A DNA stretch of 64,000 nt, from contig NZ_FOWW01000013.1 of the NCBI RefSeq assembly GCF_900115565.1, forward strand, positions 54,618-118,617, in the 5' to 3' direction. The position numbers were made by a program, and so were the translations under genes. Below, piece by piece: positions 48,330-55,858 of this stretch (within the stretch, counting starts at the first letter, position 1; each line of letters opens with the position of its first letter). Under the pieces are notes generated by a model. It was given only the letters and a program-made list of their open reading frames with translations, ran no database searches and was not told the DNA's origin. The DNA comes from Amycolatopsis arida (GTDB lineage: Bacteria; Actinomycetota; Actinomycetes; Mycobacteriales; Pseudonocardiaceae).

Positions 48330-48373
48330 GTTCTGTACGAGTTCTGTGACAAGATCGCGCGGCGCGCTATCGT
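48330..48373 (+). promoter_or_regulatory. Response-regulator direct repeat and promoter
   Basis: GTTCTGT-ACGA-GTTCTGT (48330-48347) is an 11-bp-period direct repeat, the spacing OmpR-type dimers prefer. It runs into a -35-like GTGACA (48346-48351), a 16-bp spacer and TATCGT (48368-48373), only 7 bp from the regulator ATG. Autoregulation and control of the divergent protease are inferred. Confidence 0.6.
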
Positions 48374-48379
48374 TCGGTC

Positions 48380-49069
48380 ATGCCGCGAGTTCTCTTGGTC
48401 GAGGACGACGACGCAGTGGCCGAGGCACTCACGCTGGGACTCGGCGGGCTGGGGCACCAGATCCAGCTGGCCGGCGCCGGTGAGCAGGCGCTCGACATGT
48501 TGTTCGGGTCCGGCCCGGCCATTGACGTGGTGCTGCTCGACGTGATGTTGCCCGGCATGGACGGCTTCGAGGTCTGCCGCCGCATCCGGGCCAGGAGCAT
48601 GGTCCCCGTGCTTCTGCTGACCGCGCGCAGTGATCCGATCGACGTGGTCGTCGGCCTGGAGGGCGGCGCCGATGACTACGTGATCAAGCCGTGCGAGCCG
48701 CGGATCATCGACGCCAGGATGAAGGCCGTGCTGCGCAGGGTGGTGACCACGCCGCCCACGAATGAGCAGGCGCTGCGGATCGGCACGCTGACGGTCGACC
48801 TGGCCGCGATGCTGGTGACCAGGGACGACGCCGAGCTGCATCTCACCGCGACCGAACTTCGGCTGCTCCTCGAGTTCGCCAAGCATCCGGGCCAGGTGCT
48901 GAGCCGGCAGGTCCTGCTCAAGCTGGTGTGGGACTACGGATACGTCGGTGACTCGCGGATCGTGGACGCCACCGTGGCCAGGCTGCGCGCCAAGATCGAG
49001 GACGATCCGGCGAACCCGTCGATCCTGCGGACGGTGCGCGGGCTCGGTTATCGCCTGGTGCATCCGTGA
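48380..49069 (+). CDS. OmpR-family response regulator
   Basis: 229 residues. Receiver domain (1-120): acidic pocket Glu8/Asp9-Asp10, phosphorylation Asp54 in VLLDVMLPGMDG, Thr in LLTARSD, Lys in DDYVIKPCEP. C-terminal winged HTH (about 135-229; LTATELRLLLEFAKHPGQVLSRQ and the VDATVARLRAKIEDD recognition region). It overlaps the kinase gene by 4 bp. Cys105 next to the switch Lys is unusual (KPCEP rather than KPF). Confidence 0.93.
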   Translation: MPRVLLVEDDDAVAEALTLGLGGLGHQIQLAGAGEQALDMLFGSGPAIDVVLLDVMLPGMDGFEVCRRIRARSMVPVLLLTARSDPIDVVVGLEGGADDYVIKPCEPRIIDARMKAVLRRVVTTPPTNEQALRIGTLTVDLAAMLVTRDDAELHLTATELRLLLEFAKHPGQVLSRQVLLKLVWDYGYVGDSRIVDATVARLRAKIEDDPANPSILRTVRGLGYRLVHP

Positions 49070-50466
49070 GACCGGGACTGCGCACCCGGATCACCGTCGT
49101 GATCGTGCTCATTGCGATCACGGCGGCGGCTGGGATGGGCTTCGCCGCATATCGGCTGCAAGCTGGCACGATTGAGGGTCGCTTCACCACTGCGGCGAAC
49201 ACGGGCTTCACCTCTGATGTCGCCCAGGCGCGGGCCGTACGGATTGATCCCAGCCGTGGTATGAACCATTTCGACGCGGTGGTCGAGTACATGCGCGGCA
49301 GGCGGGGCATTGACTGGGGGCTGTACGAATTCGCGAACATCGACCCGCCGCGGACGAATGGCAGCTACTCGGTGGACGACATGACGGCGTTGAGCGGCGT
49401 ACACGCGTCGGTGTCGGCGCCGTTGAGCCGGGTGGCCGGGGTGCCGGCGGAGCTGATCGACAACGCGCGGCGCGGTGGGACACCGAGCGCAGTGCTGGAC
49501 GTCGTGGCCGGCGCTCCGGTTCTGGCGTTCGCCGCGGCCGTGGGTCACGACACGGTGCTCGTCGAGTTCTACGACCTCGGCCCGATGCGGCTGGAACTCG
49601 CCAACCTCCAGCGCGACCTCACGCTGATCGCCCTTGCTGTCGCGACGGTCGGTGTGCTCGCGGCCGTGCTCGCCGCGAGTGGCATTCAGCGACCGGTGCG
49701 CCGGGTCGCGGCCGCCGCGCGCAGGCTGGGGCAGGGAGAGCTGGACATCCGCCTCCCGGTGCGGGGGCGGGACGAGCTCGCCGACCTCACCCGTTCGTTC
49801 AACACGATGGCCGGCAGGCTCGGCGAGTCGATCGAGCAGCAGCGGCGGTTCATCGCCGACGTCACCCACGACCTGCGCACGCCGGTGACGGCGATGGTCG
49901 CGGCGGTCGATAGCCTGGAGGACGCCGACCCGGAGGCCCGGTCCAGGTCCGCGCGGTTGCTCGGCACCCAGACCCGCCGGCTGGCCAGGCTCGTCGAGGA
50001 CCTGCTGGAGATCTCCCGGTTCGACGCGGGCGTGGCCGACTTCCGGCCCGAGCCGGTCGACCTGCGTGCCCTGCTGCTGGACGCGGTCGAGGCCAGCGCA
50101 GGGGGTGCGGATGTCGAGGTGACCGGCGACGCGACCGTGACGGCCGACCCGCGGCGTCTGCACACGATCGCCTGCAACCTGCTCGCCAACGCCGTGCGGC
50201 ACGGCGCGGAACCGGTGACCGTCACGATCGACGCGACCAGGCTAGATCTGGTGACCGTCCGGTTCGCCGACTCCGGCCCGGGAGTGCCTGCGGACCTGAT
50301 GCCGATCCTGTTCGACAGGTTCGTCCGCGGCGAGCGGTCCCGCACGGCCGCAGGCAGCGGCCTCGGCCTTGCCATCGCACGGGAGAACGCCCTCGTCCAC
50401 GGCGGCCAGCTCGACGTGCAGAACGAGGCCGGCGCCGTGTTCACCCTGAGCCTGCCGCGCCCGTGA
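49066..50466 (+). CDS. Membrane sensor histidine kinase
   Basis: 466 residues. Helix 1 at about 9-29, an extracytoplasmic sensor of about 145 residues (30-180), helix 2 at about 185-205, HAMP to about 255, dimerisation/phosphoacceptor with His268 in ADVTHDLRTPVTAM, and ATPase domain with NLLANAVRHG (N box), FADSGPGVP and RTAAGSGLGLAIA. Complete. Similar in layout to CseC/envelope-stress kinases. Partner of the upstream regulator. Confidence 0.92.
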   Translation: MRPGLRTRITVVIVLIAITAAAGMGFAAYRLQAGTIEGRFTTAANTGFTSDVAQARAVRIDPSRGMNHFDAVVEYMRGRRGIDWGLYEFANIDPPRTNGSYSVDDMTALSGVHASVSAPLSRVAGVPAELIDNARRGGTPSAVLDVVAGAPVLAFAAAVGHDTVLVEFYDLGPMRLELANLQRDLTLIALAVATVGVLAAVLAASGIQRPVRRVAAAARRLGQGELDIRLPVRGRDELADLTRSFNTMAGRLGESIEQQRRFIADVTHDLRTPVTAMVAAVDSLEDADPEARSRSARLLGTQTRRLARLVEDLLEISRFDAGVADFRPEPVDLRALLLDAVEASAGGADVEVTGDATVTADPRRLHTIACNLLANAVRHGAEPVTVTIDATRLDLVTVRFADSGPGVPADLMPILFDRFVRGERSRTAAGSGLGLAIARENALVHGGQLDVQNEAGAVFTLSLPRP

Positions 50467-50769
50467 GTTTCTCCTTACGCGCACGGACGACGAGGAATCC
50501 CGGTCCAGCCGGTACCTCTCGAAGCTGGAACGCCACAAGCCAACAACCCAGTATACGAACCTGAATCTCCTGGTCAGCGAGCTTCCGGTCACCGTGAAAC
50601 CCGTACGCGCGAAGGTTCGTCCCAACGGATACCGCTCCTGCGGTCTGGCTGGGTCGCCAGCTGGGCCGGGAAGTCCACGGTGGAGCGTAGGTGCCCGGTC
50701 TGCTGGGGGCTGATCTGCTCACGGCAGAGAACCCCGCGAACGGTGCTGGGGCGGCGGCATTGTCGGAGC
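50467..50769. other. Gap before clpP
   Basis: One plus-strand frame is open for about 80 codons (including YLSKLERHKPTTQYTNLNLL and VTVKPVRAKVRPNG) but has no clear start or family. A clpP promoter must lie in the second half; CGCGAA and GTTCGT elements near 50610 and CGCGAAC near 50737 are reminiscent of ClgR-type half sites, without a good palindrome. Confidence 0.35.
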
Positions 50770-51396
50770 ATGACGAACGACGAGAAGCAGCCGCTGTTCG
50801 ATCACCGGCTCCGAGAACGATTTTTCAGTCAGCGGGTACTGGTCCTCGACGGCGCGCTCGATGACGACAACGGGACAGTGCTCGCCACCCAACTGCTGTC
50901 CCTGGCGAGCGAGGATCCTGGGAAGGACATCGCGATGTGGATTCACTCGCCAGGTGGCTCGGTGCCCGCGATGCTGGCCATCCGCGATGTGATGCGGCTC
51001 GTGCCGTGTGACGTGGCCACGCTCGCGCTGGGGCTCGCGTGCAGTGCGGGGCAGTTTCTGCTGTCCGCGGGCACGCCGGGCAAGCGCTTCGCCCTGCCGC
51101 ACGCCCGCATCCTGATGCACCAGGGCTCGGCAGGGATCAGCGGATCGGCGGTCGAGGTGGAGGTGCAGGCGGACGACTTGCGCCACACCCGGGACACGGT
51201 GCTCGGGATCATCGCGGAGGACACCGGTCAGCCGATCGACCGGATCTTCGCCGACTCGTTGCACGACCGCTGGTTCACCACCGGGCAGGCACGTGAGTAC
51301 GGCTTCATCGACCACGTCGTCGACGATCTCGGCCAGGTTGTGCCCGTGCGCACACACCGGCTGGGGCTCGGCTCGGCGACGGGAGCGCGCGCATGA
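50770..51396 (+). CDS. clpP: ClpP protease subunit, catalytically complete
   Basis: 208 residues from ATG 50770. Catalytic Ser92 (GLACSAGQFLL), His117 (ARILMHQGSAG) and Asp in FADSLHDRW match the ClpP triad. It replaces the usual GQAAS with LACSA, a feature of the ClpP3-type paralogue in Streptomyces. Forms the heptameric chamber that degrades unfolded or tagged proteins with a Clp ATPase. It overlaps the next clpP by 4 bp. Confidence 0.9.
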   Translation: MTNDEKQPLFDHRLRERFFSQRVLVLDGALDDDNGTVLATQLLSLASEDPGKDIAMWIHSPGGSVPAMLAIRDVMRLVPCDVATLALGLACSAGQFLLSAGTPGKRFALPHARILMHQGSAGISGSAVEVEVQADDLRHTRDTVLGIIAEDTGQPIDRIFADSLHDRWFTTGQAREYGFIDHVVDDLGQVVPVRTHRLGLGSATGARA

Positions 51397-51983
51397 GCAC
51401 CTACACCATCCCCAATGTCATCGCGCGTGATGCGGGTGGCGAACGGATCATGGATGTCTACTCTCACCTGCTGTCGTCGCGGATCGTCTACCTCGGCACT
51501 GCGATCGACTCCGGGGTGGCGAACGCGTTGATCGCCCAGTTGCTGCATCTGGAGGCGGACAACCCGGAACAGGAGATCAACCTGTACATCAACTCCGAGG
51601 GTGGCGACCCGTCAGCGATGCTCGCGCTGTACGACACCATGCGCTACATCAAGTCGCCGGTCGCGACGACGTGTGTCGGCCAGGCAGTCGCGGCCGGTGC
51701 GGTGCTGTTGGCCGCGGGCCAGGCCGGTCACCGCGCCGTGTTGCCGCACACCCGGGTGGTGCTGCACCAGCCCGCGGCGCAGGGTCGCGGCGCCATACCG
51801 GACCTCATTCTCCAGGCCGACGAGGTAGTGCGGGTGCGCACCCAACTGGAGGAGATCCTCTCGGCACACACCGGTCGCGAGGTCGCGGACCTGCGGCACG
51901 ACACCGACCGGGACCGCGTGTTCGACGCGACGGGCGCCGTCGGCTACGGGCTCGCGGATCACGTCCTCGACCACCGAATCTGA
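51393..51983 (+). CDS. ClpP-like subunit lacking the catalytic serine
   Basis: 196 residues. It aligns along its length with ClpP (NLYINSEGGDPSAMLALYDTM, RVVLHQPAAQGRG, LEEILSAHTGREVADL, DTDRDRVFDATGAVGYGLAD), with His125 and the Asp retained. The nucleophile segment reads CVGQAVAAGAVLL, so Ala100 stands where Ser is expected. Likely a structural or modulating ring partner of the active upstream ClpP, as known for inactive ClpR-type subunits. Paired with popR, so probably the clpP3-clpP4-type operon of actinomycetes. Confidence 0.85.
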   Translation: MSTYTIPNVIARDAGGERIMDVYSHLLSSRIVYLGTAIDSGVANALIAQLLHLEADNPEQEINLYINSEGGDPSAMLALYDTMRYIKSPVATTCVGQAVAAGAVLLAAGQAGHRAVLPHTRVVLHQPAAQGRGAIPDLILQADEVVRVRTQLEEILSAHTGREVADLRHDTDRDRVFDATGAVGYGLADHVLDHRI

Positions 51984-51996
51984 GACCGCAGTCTCA
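51981..51996. terminator. Bidirectional hairpin between convergent genes
   Basis: TGAGACCGCAGTCTCA, 6-bp arms and a 4-nt loop. Its two arms contain the stop codons of the clpP-like gene and of popR, so it serves as a compact shared terminator. Confidence 0.6.
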
Positions 51997-52341
51997 GGCA
52001 GCCATGAGCACGGGTCCCGCGGGGCGGCCCCCGATCGCGGGACCCGTGCCGCGGCGCTGGCGGACATCGCCCGCGATACCGACGAGCAGGTCGGCCAGGT
52101 CGACACCCAGCGCACCGGCGACCGCGGCGATCATCTCGCTGGAGGGCTCCTTGCGACCGCGTTCGATCTCCGACAGGTACTGCGGCGAGATACCGGCCCG
52201 CTCCGCGATGTCGACGAGGCGGCCGCCCTGCTCCTCCCTGGTCGTTCGCAGGCTCTGGCCCAGCACCTCACGCCACAGCGGTTCCGGCTCACGATCCGGC
52301 GTGGAGGTGCGCTTCTGGTGGAAGGGGAGAATGTCCGCCAT
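51994..52341 (-). CDS. popR: XRE-family regulator PopR-like, with Ala-Ala degron
   Basis: 115 residues from ATG 52341 (MADILPFHQKR). The HTH at about 32-85 includes LGQSLRTTREEQGGRLVDIAERAGISPQYLSEIERGRKEPS. The C-terminus ends PVLMAA. In Streptomyces, PopR activates clpP3-clpP4 and is itself degraded by Clp because of a C-terminal Ala-Ala; the gene here is convergent with the clpP pair. Identification rests on the HTH, the tail and the location. Confidence 0.8.
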   Translation of the reverse strand: MADILPFHQKRTSTPDREPEPLWREVLGQSLRTTREEQGGRLVDIAERAGISPQYLSEIERGRKEPSSEMIAAVAGALGVDLADLLVGIAGDVRQRRGTGPAIGGRPAGPVLMAA

Positions 52342-52738
52342 ACCGTCATCCTGGCACCGGTCAGGAACCCGGGGACACTGGTTCCGCTCCCGGCGGAAAC
52401 AGCCGCGACTCAGCCCGCGGGGCATCGTCACCTCGTCGGTCGTCGGCATGCCCGACACCGAGGCCGCCCTGCTGAAGCCAACGTCCTGTCATGCCGCGGT
52501 GAGCTCGCATTGGTGCGAAGCGCTCGATTTAGCACTACGGAGTGCAAGGTTCGCACACTGGCTGGCCCCTCTAGCCGCAGGAACCGCACGTTCTCGCAGG
52601 TCAGAGCACATATAGATCATCAGTGGTGCCCCCGGCGGGGCACCATGCGGAAGGATGGCGGTCTGACCAGGGGATTCTTACCGGCCGACTCGTGATCGAG
52701 GGCATCTTCCCTGTGGATCCGCCGGGCGGTGATGCCTG
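52342..52738. other. Gap with a perfect 8-bp hairpin
   Basis: GGTGCCCC-CGGC-GGGGCACC at 52625-52644 could be a terminator or leader structure for the next gene. CATATAGAT near 52608 is a possible -10. No gene is supported. Confidence 0.45.
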
Positions 52739-53206
52739 ATGGCAGCGGTCGAGCTCGGCGGGGCTGAACGACCGGCGGTCGATCCGGCGGTTGTCGTCAG
52801 GTCAGTCACCGTGATCATGGGGACGGTCATCGGCCTGACGTTCTTGTTCGGCTTCGGCAACGTTCTCAGTCTCGCTCTCCGGCTTGGTGTGCCCGTCTGG
52901 GTCGCTCCGCTCGTCGCCTCCGCGGTCGACCTGTCGATTCTCGGACTGCTGCTGGGTATCCGGCACTTGGCGCTCGCCGGAGCGTCCGCGGAGGTGCTTC
53001 GTCCGGCTCGTCGGCTGCTGATCTTTGCCAGCGTGGTGACCCTCGCGTTGAACGTGGCGGACCCGCTGGTCGCGGGCGAGTTCGGCCGGGCGGCGTTCGA
53101 TGCCGTGGGGCCGCTGCTGTTGATCGGCTGGGCCGACGTAGGTCCCGGCTTCCTGCAGGCCATCAGCGCGGCCAGCGTCAGATGCGGGGGTCGTCGCGGC
53201 CGGTGA
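52739..53206 (+). CDS. DUF2637 (SpdB-like) membrane protein, C-terminally short
   Basis: 155 residues, four helices, with the DUF2637 core (FLFGFGNVLSLA, SAVDLSILGLLLGIRHLAL, NVADPLVAGEFGRAAFDAVGPLLLIGWADVGPG). Family members usually continue for another 100-150 residues with a helical cytoplasmic domain; here the frame ends soon after helix four. DUF2637/SpdB proteins assist plasmid spread in actinomycetes, so this gene suggests an integrated conjugative element nearby. Truncation is likely but not proven. Confidence 0.65.
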   Translation: MAAVELGGAERPAVDPAVVVRSVTVIMGTVIGLTFLFGFGNVLSLALRLGVPVWVAPLVASAVDLSILGLLLGIRHLALAGASAEVLRPARRLLIFASVVTLALNVADPLVAGEFGRAAFDAVGPLLLIGWADVGPGFLQAISAASVRCGGRRGR

Positions 53207-53534
53207 GGATTGCAACACCGGCGACGGGTTTTCCGTCCGTCCTTGTTGATGTGCAACGTCGGCCTTACGGGGCTGGTGAGAATGTAACTTCCGTTCTCCC
53301 CGTTACCTCGGCCTGACGTGGGTTCGGCATCGGGGATGTCGTAGGCGGCCATGTCGGCTCGTGATCTTCGTGAGGGCCGTGGTGCTCTTCACTGAGGGTT
53401 GCGTCTTAGCTCGGTGTTGGTCCGTTTGGGTGGTCTTGGTGGGAAGGTTCTCGGTTTTGGCGGGAAGTGTCGGGGGTTGCTTCTAGATTGCGCTGCGTTT
53501 CCATCCGGCGCTTCTGAAGGAGCTTGTCATCATC
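53207..53534. other. Gap before cas3
   Basis: No gene or CRISPR repeats. Short inverted repeats GACGG-GTTTT-CCGTC (about 53230) and GTAAC-N13-GTTAC (53284-53306) were seen without assigned role. The G/T-rich 53395-53530 resembles a leader upstream of cas operons but no array follows. Confidence 0.4.
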
Positions 53535-54455
53535 GTGTGGGCGCATGGCGGTGGTCGTGGCGGCAAGTTGCATGGTCTTGCCGAGCATTTGCGGTCGACG
53601 GCTGAGCTGGCGCGGCGTTTCGCGGAGCCGTTCGGGGCGGGGGAGTTGGCGGAGGCGCTGGGGTTGTTCCACGACGCCGGGAAGGCGTGGGGGGAGTGGC
53701 AGGCGGGGTTGTTGCGGGTGGCTGGGACCGACAGGCCGGTGGGTAATCCGCACAAGGAGTTGGGTGCCTGGTTGTTGGCGGATCGGGTGGATGTGGCGGC
53801 GTTGGCGGTGGTGGGTCATCACGGTGGTCTGACCAGCGTGGCGGCGTTGTCGGAGCTCGTGGATGGTGATCCGAGGCCGGAGTGGGCGGAGGCGACGGCC
53901 CGGTTTCTTGAGGTTGTGCCGGAGGCGAAGCGGATTCTGGATGGTCCGGATCTGGTGCCGGCGGCGTGGCGGGGCGATCGGCATTTGTGCGACCTGGGGT
54001 TGCGGATGGTGTTCTCGGCGCTGGTGGACGCTGATCATCTGGATACCGGGGCGTTTCGTCGGGGCTGGGCCGAGCCTCGGGTGGCGGACCCGGTGGATAT
54101 GGCGGTGTTGGTCAGCCGGTTCGAGCGGCGCCGCCAGGAATGGTTGGCCCAGCAGGCGCAAACGAAAAGCCCTTCGTCGTCGTCGGATGTGGCCGGGGTG
54201 CGGACGGAGGTGTATCGGGCGGCGGTGGTGGCGGCGGCCCGGGAGCCTGGGGTGTTCCGGTTGACGGCGCCGACGGGGTCGGGCAAGACGATCGCGGCGG
54301 CGGGGTTCGCGCTGCACCATGCGCGGCAGCACGGCCAGTCGCGGGCGGTGGTGGCGGTGCCGTTCACCACGATCACCGAGCAGAACGCGCAGGTCTATCG
54401 GAACCTGCTGCAGCCGGAGGGCGTGGACGAGCCGCCGGTCGCGGCCGTTCACCGT
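53535..54455 (+). pseudogene. cas3: Truncated cas3 (HD nuclease plus helicase start)
   Basis: GTG 53535. Type I Cas3 of the HD-helicase fusion type: HD site HDAGK (46-50), with HLRSTAELARRF before and GHHGG (94-98) after; then the SF2 helicase starts with TAPTGSGKTIAAAGFAL (244-260, Walker A) and VPFTTITEQNAQVYRNLL (275-292, motif Ia). Homology stops near residue 306 (about 54453), where unrelated DNA begins. The DEAD box and all later motifs are missing, as are cas8, cas7, cas5, cas6, cas1, cas2 and any array. It is a dead, orphan fragment. Confidence 0.75.
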
Positions 54456-54892
54456 TCTATCTGTCGTCAAACCCTGTCGTCAACCCGGAACGGATCGCAT
54501 TGGATCGGGGCGGCGGTTTTCCCATCATCCGCGCGGCCAGGGCTGCCTGTCTTCAAAGGGTCTAATCCCGACACCCCACGGTCCGGCCGGGAGCCGCGGT
54601 GCGGGCACGCCGTGCGCGCGAGTTTCCTCCGCGCGGCGCAGCAGTACCGGCAGATCCAGTACGAGAGCTCACCGTGCCGGGCGACAGGAACCACGGATAG
54701 CCGACGCCGCCGTCGTGGAGATGGCCAGTCAGGCCAGGCGGTGCAGCCCCAGGGCATGCGGACATCGCCCCAGCGGCACGGCATCACAGCCCCCATCCCG
54801 GCTTCGCCGCACCCGGGCGGATCGGGCTACCTGGGGCTCCGGGACTCTACTGGCGGGTAGCTACGTTAAGGACCGGAGCTCCGAGCCGGGCC
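54456..54892. other. Region after the cas3 break, no gene supported
   Basis: Plus-strand translation of about 54560-54680 (ASFLRAAQQYRQIQYES) is protein-like but unplaceable. No repeats resembling a CRISPR array. Probably debris from the deletion that ended cas3. Confidence 0.35.
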
Positions 54893-54927
54893 TTGACAAA
54901 CAGATTGTGTGAGTGGTTTATTACTCA
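54893..54927 (+). promoter_or_regulatory. tetR promoter with palindromic operator
   Basis: TTGACA (54893-54898), 18-bp spacer, TTTATT (54917-54922). The -10 lies inside TGAGTGGTTTATTACTCA (54910-54927), a dyad with 5-bp arms directly before the tetR ATG. Autorepression is inferred. A related 18-mer occurs at 55663. Confidence 0.65.
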
Positions 54928-54928
54928 T

Positions 54929-55498
54929 ATGGCGCCATCAGCATCCCGACGGCAGCTCTCGACCGCCGACGAACGGAAGAAGGCGGTCCTTGGAACGGCG
55001 GTCAGCACTTTCGCCGACCGGGGCTACTTCGGGACCACGACCACCGATGTGGCCCACCGGGCGGGCATCTCGCAGGCCTATGTCTACCGGCTGTTTCCCG
55101 ACAAGGAGGCGCTGTTCGCGGCGGTGGTCGAGCACTGCTTCACCCTGATTCGCGAGAGCCTGAGCGATGGCGCCGCCGCAGCCGGGGGCAGCTCACCGGA
55201 GAAGGTGCTGGATGCCATGGGCGACGCCTACGCTCGGCTTGTCGCCGACCGGGATCTGCTCCTGCTGCAGTTGCATGCGCAGTGTGCGGCGGCCTCGGAG
55301 GCTGCGATCCGTGAGGTGGTGCGCGCCGGTTACGCCCGGCTGGTCGAGTACGTGCGAGGCGTCTCCGGTGCGGCGGAGGTCGATATCCAGCGGTTCTTCG
55401 CCACGGGCATGCTGTGCCATCTGGTGGTCGCCATTGACGCCCACCAGGTCGATGCCCCCTGGGCCCGGGCACTGACCGACGGTCTGCGCCACTACTGA
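54929..55498 (+). CDS. TetR-family regulator of the MFS cluster
   Basis: 189 residues from ATG 54929. HTH about 12-58 (ERKKAVLGTAVSTFADRGYFGTTTTDVAHRAGISQAYVYRLFPDKEALF), ligand domain with LLLQLHAQCAAASEAAIREV. First gene of a cluster with a short ORF, a small membrane protein, MFS and Dabb genes in the same direction. Confidence 0.88.
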   Translation: MAPSASRRQLSTADERKKAVLGTAVSTFADRGYFGTTTTDVAHRAGISQAYVYRLFPDKEALFAAVVEHCFTLIRESLSDGAAAAGGSSPEKVLDAMGDAYARLVADRDLLLLQLHAQCAAASEAAIREVVRAGYARLVEYVRGVSGAAEVDIQRFFATGMLCHLVVAIDAHQVDAPWARALTDGLRHY

Positions 55499-55533
55499 CG
55501 TCCGTACCGAGGCAGACCGAAGGAGGTGATGAT

Positions 55534-55617
55534 ATGACCCGCGACGTCGGGGGCCCGTTGGACGCGCTCGCGCCGCTGGCCGTTCTGGACGTGGTGCTGT
55601 TCATGCTGTGGCGCTGA
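55534..55617 (+). CDS. 27-residue ORF with near-perfect ribosome site (leader peptide or micro-membrane protein)
   Basis: ATG 55534 follows AAGGAGGTGATGAT, almost the full anti-Shine-Dalgarno complement. The product has one hydrophobic stretch (PLAVLDVVLFMLW). It stops 12 bp before an intrinsic-terminator-like hairpin with seven Ts (55629-55654). The layout suits an attenuation leader controlling the MFS genes, or a tiny transporter partner. No homologue recalled. Confidence 0.45.
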   Translation: MTRDVGGPLDALAPLAVLDVVLFMLWR

Positions 55618-55628
55618 GCGCCCCCGCA

Positions 55629-55654
55629 CCACTGGTCCCGGTGGCCATTTTTTT
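55629..55654 (+). terminator. Intrinsic terminator/attenuator with T7 tract
   Basis: CCACTG-GTCC-CGGTGG (one T-G wobble) is followed closely by CCATTTTTTT. U-tracts are rare in this genome, so its presence between tetR/short ORF and the transporter genes is notable. Confidence 0.55.
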
Positions 55655-55662
55655 CGGACCAA

Positions 55663-55680
55663 TGAGTGAGTGATTGACCA
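55663..55680 (+). promoter_or_regulatory. Second TetR-type operator
   Basis: TGAGTGAGTGATTGACCA matches 12 of 18 positions of the operator at 54910, including TGAGTG and the ATT centre. It lies just before the small membrane protein/MFS operon. Control by the 54929 TetR is inferred. Confidence 0.5.
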
Positions 55681-55708
55681 CACACATCTGGAGATTGAGG
55701 AGACCGCC

Positions 55709-55858
55709 ATGACTACGCCGACGCCCCCGCGCGTCGAGCGCCTCGCCTGGGCGGCCACGCTGACCGTCCTGCCCCTCGCGCTGGCCTTCATGGTCGCGCT
55801 CTGGAACCGACCCCCGGCCGGGCGCTCTCGGCCGATCCCCGCGAGAGGAGCCCCATGA
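55709..55858 (+). CDS. Small membrane protein, MFS-coupled
   Basis: 49 residues from ATG 55709 with GAGGAGA upstream. Short basic start, one helix (ATLTVLPLALAFMVALWNR), proline-rich tail. Its stop overlaps the MFS start (ATGA), so it is translated together with the transporter. No known family. Confidence 0.6.
   Translation: MTTPTPPRVERLAWAATLTVLPLALAFMVALWNRPPAGRSRPIPARGAP

Noticed and set aside
53284..53306. GTAAC-N13-GTTAC inverted repeat
   Set aside because: Short arms and no associated promoter or regulator; could be chance.
53207..54892. CRISPR array near cas3
   Set aside because: No regularly spaced direct repeats were seen on either side of the gene.
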